Numbered from the stretch's first letter, positions 10,021 through 21,254 are shown. The stretch: 64,000 nucleotides of DNA from Endomychus coccineus (GCA_958510875.1 OY294067.1:247705736-247769735), one strand, 5' to 3'. Translations and numbers: made by a program. The notes: generated by a model not told the origin, from the sequence alone.

Positions 10021-10615
10021 GCAAGGGTTTTATTTGATTGAATTAGTATAAATCTGACTTAATGATTGAACGTCTGCTCTATGATTCACAGGCTTGGAGT
10101 CACGTTTTATGTGAATCATCTTCAGAATAGATCTTTCATGATAATTGATTTCTTTAGATAAAATATTAACATTTTTGTAATCGAATTGATGATTATAATC
10201 AAAACAATGTTCAGCAAGGGCGGTGGAATTTTTTGATTTTTTGATTTCTAGTACTATACTTATGGTCATATATTATTTTTTTCAAATATTTCTTGAAGAT
10301 TTCTTTGTAAATCTCATCGCAATATAAGAAATTTAATTTGTATACTGTATGAGTTTGTTTATCTTTAGGTATTGAGGGTTTTAAATTTAAACAATATTTA
10401 TCAACATAGTGAGTAGGTTTATGCGCAACATTTATATCGTACTTTTCTGAATAAGTTTCAATTTTCTGTGAGGTCTTGAGAATGTATGGTAATGTTATAA
10501 AATGATCTGTATTACCGTCTATGTTAATTATATATGACGTTCCATTATAGATTTTATTTAACCTTTCTTCAATGATGGGGTGAGAAAATGTTTCTGGGTA
10601 ACAATTCATTTCCAT
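10021..10615 (-). pseudogene. PLE C-terminal region (RT end to GIY-YIG), broken
   Basis: From 10615 the frame reads CYPETFSHPIIEERLNKIYNG, then KDKQTHTVYKLNFLYCDEIY, a decayed GIY-YIG start. A shift near 10240 leads to NSTALAEHCFDYNHQFDYKN and INYHERSILKMIHIKRDSKP then VNHRADVQSLSQIYTNSIK. The 'TALAEH...NH.FD..NV.IL..E.....R...E...I' tail is diagnostic of Penelope-like endonuclease domains. The usual YIG is degraded. Sister copies of the same family are at 28140-29000 and 58735-59690. The RT palm is missing. Confidence 0.75.
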
Positions 10616-10741
10616 ATTACGAACAATTTTCTAATTTTTGGGACGATCCCCTGGGTGGGAAAATTTAACAACGCGATCTGTATGGCTGCTTATAATACTT
10701 TTTTATAACTTGTTGGTGCAACTGAATTAAAGTGAAGATAT

Positions 10742-10942
10742 CGTTGAGTAATGTATTGAATGGAATGATAAACCCAGATTTAATCTCAATTAAATGATTA
10801 TATGATTTGAATTAAAAAAATTAAGAAATATCTGTATGATTCACAAAAGCTCCCATATAGTATTATAGCCACAAGAAAAAAATAAAAATAAATGTATTCA
10901 CAAAAAATCTGGGGCGTCCAATTTATTATCAACTCAAAATCG
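10742..10942 (-). repeat. PLE pseudo-LTR, upstream copy
   Basis: Direct repeat of 9637-9880. A hammerhead motif (10952-10978, minus) lies just upstream of it in the sense of PLE transcription, as expected, because hammerheads sit at the pLTR boundary in these elements. Confidence 0.65.
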
Positions 10943-10951
10943 TTACTATAG

Positions 10952-10978
10952 TTTCTACACTAAACGTGTCATCTTCAG
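10952..10978 (-). ncRNA. Hammerhead ribozyme motif in PLE
   Basis: The minus strand reads CTGAAGA, TGACAC-GTTTA-GTGTA (stem II ACAC/GTGT), then GAAA (10952-10955) and C. This fits the consensus CUGANGA - stem II - GAAA. The GACAC family recurs at 11156 (+) and, decayed, at 48713 and 27060. Stem III and the cleavage triplet are not obvious. Confidence 0.6.
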
Positions 10979-11155
10979 ACGAAAAATGAATTCAACAAAT
11001 ATTAAATCTACTATATATAGGTTAAAGAAGGATTTCAAACAAATTTTATGGCTATAGGAAATAGTTCTAGGAAAAACCAGAGAGGGGTAAGGTGATTAGG
11101 TAATTCCGTGAGGACATATATGGTAGATTTAATATTTGTTAAATTCATTTTTCGT

Positions 11156-11183
11156 CTGAAGATGACACGTTTAGTGTTGAAAC
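11156..11183 (+). ncRNA. Hammerhead ribozyme motif in PLE
   Basis: CTGAAGA at 11156-11162, TGACAC-GTTTA-GTGTT as stem II and loop, GAAA at 11179-11182. The catalytic boxes fit the consensus. Stem III is not clear. The downstream sequence to 11345 repeats part of 9950-10012 (TATTTAATGACAAATAATTA). Confidence 0.6.
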
Positions 11184-11349
11184 TATAGTAACGACTATAA
11201 TAAATTTCAGTGATAGTAAAACAAAGTAGTTTTATTTATTATTTCGTTAAAATGATAAACTATCACAAAGTAACGGCTTCCACAATTGAATTTTTACAAA
11301 AACAGTTTGTTATAGAAAATATTTAATGACAAATAATTATGCATTACCT

Positions 11350-12954
11350 TTAATAACTGAATGCCAACATAAAACTCTGTGCATCTATTCCCCAAATAAA
11401 TTGTTGGATAAAATCTATAGAGGAGAAGTATTTGATCAATTATATGATAAATATATGATAATGATAAAATATTATTCACTCATTGTACACCTAACCACCT
11501 GTACTGTTAATTTCTGGGGAATATCCGGCAGATGTTACCACGTTTTCTTTGTTTTAGATTATCCAATGGAGGAAAGTTACCTTTACGGAATTGTATTGAG
11601 GCTTGTTAATGTTAAGTAGTTTTTCGCATACGTCTAATAGTTCATCCACCCTGAATGACCCTGTATAGACTAAAATAAGTTTGCATAGTGTCCCTGAAAT
11701 CATTTCACTCGGTTCACTATGGCGGATGCATACTCTCTTACTTTAGTGCTGAGAATTGACCATGGAACTCCATTGGGTGGTTCACTTTTTTCTTGAATAT
11801 TGAATCTTAATCTCGAATTAATGCTGAATATCTCCGGCAATTTGAAGGCATAATTCTGGAAATATAATAAAATCGGGATACATAATAATATTAGATGTTG
11901 GTAACATGAATTTATACGTTCAACCCATTTGCAGAACTCCTTTATCTCATGAATACAGTGTCAGCTCCATGGCATTTGTTAGTTACAATCACAAGTTATA
12001 AACTAATTTGCGGAACCATAAAATCTAATGATAACCTCTGACGAACCCATTACTCTAAAGTTATCCATAGCTGTTTGAAACAAAGTTCAGAAGGAATAAT
12101 TTCATTATTCTTATCGAAGTGCGTACAGTTCATAGAACATTCCCGTTTTGAGTTTTCAACTAAAATATCATGAAGAGACACTTTTCATGATTTCTAGTGT
12201 GTTGCTCAATTTTAATGCATTTTACGCTTCCGTTCTAAGTGGTATATATAATTTAGGAGCTAGAACGATATGGGCCTAAATAAATACACCTTGGCACTAC
12301 CGTATATTGGCGGGGAAAGGTTCAATGTACAATAGCTCTCACAGGCCGAATCGTGTATTGTCAGGCGTTTCCAAGCTACAGCCACCTCAAATTTTGGACT
12401 TTTTTATTGCACGGACCCTTTTTCGGAACAACGTCCTAGGAAATTTCCTTCACTTAAAATTCATTTTTTCCTACTATATTGTTGATATATTTTGATGAAT
12501 CGTAGGTAGGCGTTCAATTCGTACTAATAAGTGAATAAGCATATTTTATTTATTTTAAAATTCAAATTATATCAGTAAATATAGAAGACAAAATTATAAA
12601 TTCAAATAAAATTATTTATAAATATTATCTTGAAATTAAAAAATTTTTCAAAAAATGAGCTTTCAAATTTCCAAAAAAAAATACTGGAAGAGACATTTCG
12701 AAAACCATGGAAATTCAATACTCTGAAAGAAATAGTAGTCTGAGCAGAAACTCTGAAACATGTAGTTTTGAACTACCAAACTGAAATTAACTTCAATTCT
12801 TACAACAACGGCTGTAAGCGCTGGAAAAACTGATGTTCTCCTATTCCAACATCACATCGCAAAGTCAGTATAGACTGAATAAACCTTACGAAACTGTTCC
12901 AATGATTCAAACACGTACTAAGTGAAATGCATTAGCTTGCTTGTAGTGGAACTT
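11350..12954. other. No recognisable feature
   Basis: AT-rich non-coding sequence. A few open frames (for example 12307-12495) show no motif. Confidence 0.4.
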
Positions 12955-13620
12955 CCCGCTCATAAGTCCCTTGTAATGGTGTAATTTTTTGTAACACAGT
13001 GATAAATTTTCTTATGAAATATAGTTACAAAAACCTTAGATATATTTGATAATATACTTATTGGTCTACAGTTGATGACATCTGAACGATCACCCTTTTT
13101 GTGTATAGGGCAAGTTTTACACCCTTCCCAAACATCAGGAAATATGTTCGTTTGCATACAAAGATTGAATAATCCAACTGAAGGCTCAATTAATAATTGT
13201 ATTTCATCAAAACAAACCGAACTTGAATTTCTCATGCTATTTATTGACATAATAATAATATCATTTTCCGTGATAATAGTACAAAGATTAGTGTAACAAT
13301 TTTCATAATTATTTTGAGCGTCTTCAGAGTTTCCTACATTCTCAAATGAATTAGCAAAATGATCAACAAAAGCTTCGACTATGGACTCATTATCCGATAG
13401 ATCTCTGCCATTATATTTCATATGTGAGGGTATATGTCAGCAACCCTTTTGTGTAGAGACATAAGACCAAAATTAAGTAGGATTTTGAATTAAATCATGT
13501 TCTACTTTGTTTATATTTTTTCTGTGACTTTTCCATATATCTTTTTTGACAACATTGATTATTACCGGACGTTCGATATATTTCTCTATAACGCTCATTA
13601 GCTTTCAGATCAATATGATT
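12955..13620 (-). pseudogene. Non-LTR retrotransposon ORF2 fragment (N-terminal part of RT)
   Basis: The best frame (12960-13421) reads YNGRDLSDNESIVEAFVDHF, then FDEIQLLIEPSVGLFNLCMQ, NIFPDVWEGCKTCPIHKKGD and RSDVINCRPISILSNISKVF. 'FP..W....V.PIHKKGDRSDV.NYRPISILSN.SK.FE' is the classic RT finger/palm entry of Jockey-like elements. Upstream, to 13620, shifted frames keep the linker seen between the endonuclease and RT. The catalytic YADD region and everything C-terminal are absent, cut off near 12955. A deletion inside the segment before 'LIEPSVGLFN' removes part of the usual linker. Confidence 0.8.
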
Positions 13621-14675
13621 CAGACGTTACAGATCACCCTGTATGATAGTATACATCTGTCTATCTAAGGTTCGAGTTCGATTTTCAAAAACTCTGTAAT
13701 AGCGTGATCCTAATGTGACATTCAATTTTAGAACAGTTCCGATATCAATTAATTCTTAAACGATAAATAATATCACATGCCGAAAATACAAACAACTATA
13801 TAAATTTAGTGTTGTAACGAGATGTTTAGAATACAAGCAGAATGTGTGGGTAGAAAAGAATCAAATATAATCAAGTATTTTAACATTGTGTTAGATTCTG
13901 AAATTTTATGTATTATGTTTACATCGCTTGACTTCTGAAAATAACAAATGACTGCACGTTTGTTATAAAGATATTTTATGAGGTAGGGCTGTCAGTTGTT
14001 ATTCTAAATAAAGTAGCTATATATTTCACTGAACTACACAGTATAAGTCAGCCGCAGAAGTGAGATTCTGTGTTTAGTTGAATAGGCAAGATTACGTGTA
14101 ATGCATCTTTCATCTCCATCGTAAAACATCTTAATGATACATTTTATCGCGTAAAATGTATAATAGAGAGAAAAATCGTGTATAGTGGGAAAATAATGAA
14201 CAGAGAGAACGATAGCGAAGTACTGTGTGCCCAAACAATTTATCATATTTATGAAGATAAACTAGATTTGGGAAAGACAAACGCAGAAAGAATTTCGGTT
14301 TTACCGGAAATTATACGGAGGCCATTGCTCTATAGAATATTTTCGCCTGTACGTGAGAAAATTCAATAAAAAACGAAAATTGAATTGCTTTTCTTCGCAA
14401 ATAAAATTGATGAACAAAACATCTGAACAAATCATACTAACTAAGGAGGGTAAATTTCATAACCCAATTCTGCATACATCCTCCCACAACTCGAGTCGAA
14501 TATAAGGCAAAATTAATACGACTTTCTATTGAGTTGAAATTTGGAGGTAATCCGCGAATAGTCAAAGTACATTATGTCCACTCATGTTTCACATTAGCCC
14601 ACATCAACAATCCTGATGTTTCAGAGATAAAATGATAAATGATATTTATTTACGTTGTGTGCTGTCTAAACTGCG
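13621..14675. other. No recognised gene; one weak open frame
   Basis: A 63-codon plus frame at 14178-14369 (MYSGKIMNRENDSEVLCAQT...) has protein-like composition but no family I know. The rest is AT-rich. Confidence 0.35.
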
Positions 14676-14678
14676 AAA

Positions 14679-15039
14679 ATGGTATCCCCAACAATAAAGC
14701 ACTTTGAAGAATCACAACCATTAGACACAGTTGCTGCAGTCATACAACTGACTGTTTCAGCCATAGAGATCAAGAATAGAGTACTCGAGTCCCGTAAGCG
14801 TAATGCTATTGCGTTGACCGGCTGTAAGAGAAATTTCGGTGCTCTGTCTCTTTTTAATATATCGAAGAGAGGTCCGATAAGTTAGAAAAGGAAAGAGCAC
14901 CGGAAATTTTTTTACAGCCGGTCACGAAATTGGCTGCTCGAGTACTCTATTCTTGATCTCTATGGTTTCAGCAGTCAATAAAATCGAAGATAAACTAAGC
15001 AAAGGTAAAGCACTCACAAACTCAAGAAGGGTATAGGGC
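14679..15039 (+). pseudogene. Short ORF of unknown origin split by a MITE
   Basis: Removing the MITE (14762-14964) and one copy of its 8-base duplication leaves a continuous 48-codon frame from ATG 14679 to TAG. It starts MVSPTIKHFEESQPLDTVAA, continues VIQLTVSAVNKIEDKLS and ends TNSRRV. Nothing in it matches a family I recognise. The acidic and lysine-rich helix-like composition is protein-like, so it may be an exon end or an old element ORF. It is described as pseudogene because the MITE interrupts it. Confidence 0.3.
14762..14964. mobile_element. hAT-like foldback MITE (203 bases) with 8-base target duplication
   Basis: The ends are perfect inverted repeats over about 28 bases: CATAGAGATCAAGAATAGAG at the left, its complement at the right, both continuing to CTCGAG. 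Inner arms (GACCGGCTGTAA / TTACAGCCGGTC and GGTGCTCT/AGAGCACC) pair further in. GTTTCAGC occurs directly on both sides (14754-14761 and 14965-14972), an 8-base duplication as made by hAT transposases. There is no coding capacity. Confidence 0.85.
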
Positions 15040-15785
15040 TAAAGTGGTCAATCCCGGATTGGGTCGCCAGGCTATCGGGCTCAGTTCAGTGTGCCTCTAT
15101 CCTCAGAACCAGTCACGTTATGAAAGAGTATCATACAAAACTATACTTTGTATTTCATATACATATACGTTGTGTCGTTGTGCGAGGGCTGTTATATTTG
15201 ATGCATCACCCAATCAACTGTATGCATTGTTTTGTGATTCCTGTTAGTGCATGTTCTCAATTTAGTCAACTTGTCAATTTGACACTGTTTTTTGCAGGTT
15301 ATTCAAGAGAAATTCGAGCCTCAATGATATTTAAAAATATCAAGATAGATTCTGATTCAAACTTTCCGCAAATTAATGTTGTTTCTAGTACCTTTCGATA
15401 GTTTTCATTGCGGCAGATGCGGAGGTCTGTATTTCAAACGATTGTTGAAACAAAGAGTATGAGTTTATGATTTTTCACTAATCAAATCATATAATATATG
15501 ATAATATCATAGACGTGCGAGTCTGGACAAGTTTTGGTATCTGACACTGATAGGAATCAAAATGTAATGTATATGACCTTTGACCAAAACAATAGGGCAA
15601 TAAAGAATACCCATATGAATTTCAGGAGACATTCACTTAATGACTTTCATAGTTTCTAGGAATTTCATCTTATTCAGCCCATTGAAAATGTAATCTTCTG
15701 TTCCTTTTTAGCGTATTACAGGGAAGAGGGATGCCAAAATGATGAAAATGAAATAATTATACGAGAGTGGCTAACTTTTTGTGGA
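15040..15785. other. No recognisable feature
   Basis: Two overlapping plus-strand open frames near 15044-15401 are not attributable to any family. The rest is AT-rich. Confidence 0.35.
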
Positions 15786-15789
15786 AAAC

Positions 15790-16100
15790 AGAACTATGAA
15801 AGTTGAGAAGATAAATTCATGAAACTGGAAGGGTTATTAACGAATATTGCGAGGTTGGATCCTCGTTACCTCAAAAATATTAAAGATTTTCCACATCTGT
15901 TTAAAAATGTTGCTGAACAGATTTTAAGTAGTTTTGACGATAATATTGTAACGAAGGAAGCTATACAAATAGGGCTCAAAGCCTTTGTCTAGGATTGGGA
16001 TGCAATTGAAAACTATTCTGGACAACGCGGTAGATAAAAGTCGTATCGTACTTTCAACGGAAGGTGAGGATGAAGACGACGGTGCTGAAACTGCAAAATA
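15790..16100 (+). pseudogene. Coding-like remnant of unknown protein
   Basis: The plus frame from about 15820 reads MKLEGLLTNIARLDPRYLKN, then IKDFPHLFKNVAEQILSSFD, DNIVTKEAIQIGLKAFV, a TAG, then DWDAIEN. A shifted frame continues ILDNAVDKSRIVLSTEGEDE with DDGAETAK. The amphipathic, acidic character and continuity across one stop suggest decayed coding sequence. It lies directly upstream of a hAT C-terminal remnant in the same orientation and may be part of that element, but the sequence does not resemble the hAT domains I know. Confidence 0.35.
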
Positions 16101-16114
16101 AGATACACTGTTTA

Positions 16115-16352
16115 CATACATTGTTGTTTTGAGGTACAGTCGCTTATAAAAATGTGTACCATATTCGTTTTGAACCCAAGTGTCTTGTGAAAGAACCATC
16201 TCAAAATTGAAATGTGTGCAAAATAAACATATCTCAAGATCACTTCGATGCGCTAGTACCAATGTCAGTTCAAGAAGATATCCTGATAAATTCAACCAGT
16301 GACCAAATCATAGATGGTGTAGCAAAAAGAAGTGGCTCAGTCAAAAAATAAT
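16115..16352 (+). pseudogene. hAT transposase C-terminal (dimerisation) domain remnant
   Basis: In shifting plus frames it reads VSCERTISKLKCVQNKHIS and then ISQDHFDALVPMSVQEDILI followed by NSTSDQIIDGVAKRSGSVKK and a stop. 'SCERS.SKLK.IK..LRSTMSQ.RL..LA..SIE' is the conserved hAT C-terminal dimerisation motif, as in ZMYM-like insect hAT transposases. At least one frameshift separates the two halves, and catalytic regions upstream are not visible. Confidence 0.65.
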
Positions 16353-17715
16353 GTGACAATGTTACAATATTTGGTGATTATTCAATAACAAAACAAATGG
16401 TATCGGATCGGTAGGGCTTGGGGATTGGAGCGGTCACTGTTAAATGTAGATGATTTAAGAACAAGTGTAAAATACTGGTTCGATCTAAATCTTAAATTTC
16501 TTCAGAAATAACGCTTTTTCAGGTAAAATTAAGAATAAGTGATTAGTAAAACTGTAGTGTTCCAGTTGAGGTGAATATTATAATCACTATTTGAAAAAGG
16601 GTTATTGGTTAATGTGCAATATTCAAAGGCACTATGGTGTGTGAAGCTGTGAAGTGATATCAATTATTTTATTATGCTTGTGCAATAATCTGGAGAGGAG
16701 CATGGATGTGATAACATATGACTTGATTTTTATTTTCAGAAATATTTAGGTTAGTTGTATCCGGAAACATTGTAGACCTGTTCAACCTGACAATACTGTA
16801 TGACATGCTGCTATGATGTCATTTCTTTCTTATCGTAAACAGGCTTTATCTATGAAGTTGGGTTATCTAGTCAACTGAATATTTGTGAACAGATTAACTA
16901 TTAACGTTCGTGATATTGACTAGTTTACAATCCATTGTTCTTCCTATTTCATATACACGTTACATCATTAACTGAAGCTTAGATCATTGCATCCGAGGAT
17001 ACGTATCAGAAGTGATACATTAAAATACGCTATGATACAATTCAATTTACCAACAGTGAAAATTAATTAACCCAGTAGCATATCAAAGAAAAGGGCTATT
17101 AACTGAAATTCAAGAAATATGTACTTTCTAAATCGAAACGCTCCTTGATTTCATTTTGAAGAGAGGGTAGGGTGAACGTATTGAAGATTAAGTGAAATAT
17201 AACGTAAACCAAAGTGTTTGCCGACGACAGTGCTTTAGAGTTTATCGGAAATTTCACTTTGATGCAATTTATATTCTATATTGCTACTTAGTGAGAACAG
17301 GCGTAAATCACGATAAACCAATTTTATTGGTTCGATTAAATTTTTATCAAATTACCTGTTGAATAGAATTCAATTTCATTTTTAAACTACGAGCAACTCG
17401 AGAAAAATGCTTCCTGGCTTGTATATAGATTACACATCATTCTTTATGATAAGTATTTTAACTATATGAATACCGGGTGAAACAAAATCCGCATTATTGG
17501 TAGAACCCTCAAAGTAATAATAGATATAGAAAAGTATCCTTGTTTTGGCTGTCATTCGGTTTGATCATTTCCAATCATCATACAAGACGAATAGATCCCA
17601 ACCACTAGACTTATTACAATAAATAATGAAATATGAATGATTCCAAATTGTGTTCAGCATATAACAATCTTCATTGTATTCAATTTTATTATATTAATAT
17701 TGTAGTAACAATATA
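16353..17715. other. No recognisable feature
   Basis: AT-rich, non-repetitive by eye. No coding motif. Confidence 0.4.
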
Positions 17716-17734
17716 CTTAAATAATTTATAAATT

Positions 17735-18035
17735 ATAGATATATTCATGTATGAGTGTATAATGTAAATGTGTATGTATGTATGTATGTGTAGATGTGTA
17801 TATATATATAGTATATGTATATATATGGGTAAATATAAATTCTTTTTTAAATAATATTATTAATGAGTAATGAATGATAATAACTTTTTACTGTACCACA
17901 AACAAGTTCCAACTATGGAACTTACGTGGTCTTTTTTAACTTTATTGTTGAATTTATCTTTCTTTGTAATCTTAATTATATATTATTATTATTATATTCA
18001 ATAAAGACTATTATTATTATATTATTATATTGTTG
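17735..18035. repeat. Microsatellites (TGTA)n, (TA)n and (ATT)n
   Basis: TGTATGTATGTATGT and a TATATATATATAG tract occur at about 17770-17830. ATTATTATT repeats occur at about 17975-18035. These are simple sequence. Confidence 0.75.
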
Positions 18036-18587
18036 TGCGTTATGACAATTGATCGAACTAGTTTGTTAATATATTTGTGTTGTTAGTGTGCATTTTGCCT
18101 ATGAAAATATTTTATTCGACTATTCTTGAACAGTCTTCAGTTGATAAACATCTCAAATTTCCATCGAAGATATGAACGGTGTAACTAACTGGTACATACT
18201 TTTCAATAGAGAATGTTTCCTTTACGTTGTACCTTTCAATAAATCACTGTGCATAGGTCTCATGTAGATGAACCGCTCATGACGTCCCAGCCCGCTTATC
18301 TATAAGTCAGACAGTAAAGGATAGCCAGATGTTAGCTGCCCAAGAGCGTGTTATCCCATCCAAGGCGCCTCTATGCCGTTTATTGCTCTGAGGTAGTACC
18401 TTAAAGGGCAACTGAACTGGAATTTTGAACCCAAATTGAACTAAATTTGATTTTATCCTGAAATGTTGGGTTGTTTTGTTATCTGTCTCTTTCTGCAATC
18501 CCACAGTATGATCTAGAATTGAGTCACTCATCCATATGATTATAATGCACTTATATACTGATTTGAATGAAAACCGCAACACAAATA
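18036..18587. other. No recognisable feature
   Basis: A 91-codon minus frame (18307-18582) has no motif. The neighbourhood near 18280-18400 is slightly GC-richer than the surroundings. Confidence 0.35.
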
Positions 18588-19867
18588 GTGTGATAGAATT
18601 AGTTTTTTGGAGTTTTTGATTCTTAGTTCGGAGAAAAAAATTGCTTTGAGTAGATAATTATGATACAAATTGAAGGAACTAGATTTTAACACTTTTTGAT
18701 AGTCGCAAATGGTCCAAAAAAAAATGGTAAAAATGGCCTAAACCGGTTTTCCGTCTTGTTGAGTTAAAAAGGAAAACGCTTCCAATAAACTTATGCGCCG
18801 TAGAAAGACGGAAAAAATGGGCTACGGATGAACCCGATTATTCTAGCGGTGACCCCGCAAATTCCAAAAAACCATCGATTTTGCTCGAAATTCCAAAAAT
18901 TCATAACATAACTCTTGTTCTTTTGAGTTTCTTTTTTAATCCGTACTACCATTCAATAATATTGTAATCGCGCGTATTTTCAAACTTCTGGTAATGTCGG
19001 AAGTACTCTAAATAATAAATAGTAATAATGAATAGATCGAATAGCGCAATGTATTTTTTTAGAGTACTTCCGACATTACTAGAAGTTTGAAAATAAGCGC
19101 AATCTTAATATTATTGAATGGTAGTACGGATTAGAAAACATCGATTTTCGAGCAACGTTTCCTGATATATTGTTCTTTTTTACAAGCCTAGAGCGGCGGC
19201 TCTCCCTTTTACGCGCGCCGCACAGCCAAGCGCACGAAATACCATTATTTAAAATAATTCTTTTAGCAATTTTTACGGAAGATAAGAGGTTGAAGATTCG
19301 GTATGTTGTTCATTAATTATTGAAGAAGATGATCCCGTAGAAGGAACAGAGCGTTATTACACCACAATTTTTTCAGGGCCATTTTACAAAAGTGCTTTTT
19401 TTTGCATTAAGTTGCGGTTTGCGAAAAGTGTACATCAGATCTTGCTGAAATTTCGTGAGGTACTTGGTGGACACATAAGCTACAACCTGTCAAAATTTCA
19501 GCTCTTAATCCTGATGAAGAACAAGAGTTATGAATTTTTGAAATTTCGAGCAAGATCGAAGGTTTTTTGAAATTTGTGGGGTCACCGCTGAACCAATCGT
19601 GTTCATCCGCTGCTTATTGCTTCCGTCTTTTTACGAAGCATAAGGTGATTGTAGGCTTTTTTCTTATCAACAGAATCCGACGGTGTTCGACGCGAAAAAC
19701 CGGTTTTGGCCATTTTTACCATTTTTCTTGTACCATTTGCGACGATCAAATAGTGTTGAATTTCAGTTCCTTCAATTTGTATCATAATTATCTACTTAAC
19801 GCAATTCTTTTCTCCGAACTCCGAATACTGCGAAAATTGCCGACACTTATTGCTAATTCTGTCACAC
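18588..19867. mobile_element. 1.28-kb foldback DNA transposon with about 330-base inverted arms
   Basis: Positions 18588-18925 and 19505-19867 are inverted copies of each other, sharing GTGTGA.AGAATTAG at the ends and segments such as GATAATTATGATACAAATTG. TA flanks both ends (18586-18587 and 19868-19869), consistent with a TA-duplicating Tc1/mariner-like superfamily. The interior (19140-19500) has no transposase. Open frames in the arms mirror each other and are not genes. A Polinton end was considered because of the long arms, but a 6-base duplication is not seen. Confidence 0.65.
18937..19133. mobile_element. Nested palindromic MITE inside the foldback element
   Basis: TAATCCGTACTACCATTCAA at the left mirrors its complement at the right. 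The arms of about 85 bases include ACTTCTGGTAATGTCGGAAG / CTTCCGACATTACTAGAAGT and leave a loop of about 40 bases. It sits in the left arm of the 18588-19867 element and is absent from the right arm, so it inserted later. Confidence 0.7.
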
Positions 19868-20094
19868 TAGAAGTACAATACTGCAAATGTATTTGATGGT
19901 ATTCGACACAAAAACGGAATGATTGAAATGTAAACTTTATATTTCAACGTTACCTCGTTTTTCTTCGTGATTTTCATGAAAAAGTGATGTTTTAATACTG
20001 TTTTTGTTAAGAATAAATAGAATAAATAAAATCTTGCTGATCTCGAGAAATCTTGGCTTCCGGATGGATTTCGCGTTACAATAGCTTGACTTGA

Positions 20095-20210
20095 TGCCGA
20101 CGTTTCATCTACCATTCCGGCTGGCATCTTCAGGGCAAGTTTGAAAACTGTTCTCAGTTCATGCCTCAAGCCTGCACTGGATGGAATGGTAGGCAAAACG
20201 TCTGCATCAA
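20095..20210. repeat. Inverted pair of PLE hammerhead segments
   Basis: 20101-20133 on the minus strand reads CTGAAGA, TGCCAGCC..GGTAGAT, GAAA, CGTC. 20164-20205 on the plus strand is its decayed counterpart (GGATGGAATGGTAGGC, AAAACGTCTGCATCAAG). The flank AGCTATTGTGATGCAGAA mirrors TTACAATAGCTTGAC on the other side. Same family as 21021 and 22107. Confidence 0.6.
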
Positions 20211-20620
20211 GTGAAGCTATTGTGATGCAGAATCTATTCAGAAGCCAAGATTTGCCAAGATTAGCTATCCGCGGAAGTCTACTATTCAAAAATAATCTTG
20301 CTAGTGCTACTTTGACACTGATTTTGAACATGGATTGCTGGTATGATGGAGGCCTGATTTTTTCTCTTATGAAAACAGCCATCCGCATAGGTAATATTAA
20401 GAAGGTGTTTATGGCGTCGTCGCGGACCAAGACGTTCTATTGTGAAGAACGTCATCTGAGAATGTTAGCGGTAGGAGACAGATTTTCTACAACTCCAGCT
20501 GTTTGAAATCCATTCGAGGGAAATTTTGAAACAAAGACTTGTAGCGTCCGTATGCCAACGAAAAAGTTCCCATGAGCTTCGTTCTTACCGGTCGTTTCTA
20601 TACCTACTTACTCCAAATTC
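20211..20620 (+). repeat. PLE tail-related sequence
   Basis: 20240-20330 (CCAAGATT..CAAGATTAGC, CGCGGAAGTCTACTATTCAA) resembles 22160-22250, which also follows a plus-strand hammerhead relic. It is probably the outer part of the same PLE tail family. Beyond 20340 nothing further is recognised. Confidence 0.45.
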
Positions 20621-20624
20621 ATCG

Positions 20625-20985
20625 TGCCCGCAGATTGAAGTGTTGTCACTGACGAATACACTGGGTACAGGAATAGCACCAAGTGGTCTTTAGCGACGCG
20701 TCCCAATTCTGTTTGTGGGTCCATATATTTACGAAGAAAGGTGAGATGTTTCTGTGGGGAGCGAAAGTCTTTACAACTAGCTGTTGAACACTGCCCTTAC
20801 AAGTGAAGTGATGGTTTTGGGCAATATGTTCAGATAGTAGTTCACCTTCAGTCCCTTTCTGGGCCATTCAAATGCAATCAACTACATAGCCGATGTTTTA
20901 GAAGCTATTGCAGTAGCAAATTTTCGGGGTTGTTTGAACCAATTTTTCAACAAGATAACACCCACCCTCACATTGCAAGATGGAT
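20625..20985 (+). pseudogene. Tc1-like transposase fragment
   Basis: Plus frames give WVQE.HQVVFSDASQFCLWV, then KGEMFLWGAKVFTT and later ADVLEAIAVANFRG shifting to LFEPIFQQDNTHPHIARW. 'HVVFSDESRFCLW' surrounds the first catalytic Asp and 'PIFQQDNARPHVAR' the second Asp of Tc1-type (DD34E) transposases. The third acidic residue is missing because the sequence is replaced at 20985 by a PLE tail. There are several frameshifts and stops. Confidence 0.7.
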
Positions 20986-21020
20986 GGATTCCGTATTACA
21001 ATAGCACGATTTGATGTGGA

Positions 21021-21053
21021 CGTTTCGCCAACCTTCACAGATGGCATCTTCAG
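21021..21053 (-). ncRNA. Hammerhead ribozyme motif of PLE
   Basis: The minus strand reads CTGAAGA (from 21053), TGCCA...TTGGC as stem II with loop TCTGTGAAGG, GAAA (21023-21026) and CGTC. Both core boxes match the consensus. Stem I and the cleavage site are not proved. Confidence 0.6.
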
Positions 21054-21254
21054 GACAGATTTGAGGCTTGAACTGGAACTGATTCTTCTGGTTTCTGTAG
21101 CATTATTTATTGTAGAAAAACATTCATGCTACACTTCACTGTCTTTATTCCGTTCTGCACCTCACCCTACCGTTGTGTTATCATGTGCAAAGTGGAATTT
21201 TCAAGGATGGGTTCCGAAATGTGAGGAATGTGATATCCTGAGTCACGGTTAAGT

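Larger units (their letters stand above)
10935..11215. repeat. Inverted repeat with divergent hammerheads
   Basis: The segment 10941-11025 (CGTTACTATAGTTTC ... AAATATTAAATCTAC) is the reverse complement of about 11120-11195 (GTAGATTTAATATTTGTT ... GAAACTATAGTAACG), with a spacer of roughly 100 bases. Each arm carries one hammerhead core, pointing outward. It has the same arrangement as the other PLE pairs in the window, on a smaller scale. Confidence 0.7.

Noticed and set aside
18588..19867. Polinton/Maverick terminal repeats
   Set aside because: Long arms fit, but flanks show TA rather than a 6-base duplication and there is no polymerase, integrase or capsid sequence.
20141..20506. 121-codon plus frame and the overlapping 187-codon minus frame
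   Set aside because: They overlap PLE hammerhead segments and tail repeats. The sequences contain no protein motif and the inverted-repeat structure explains the open frames.
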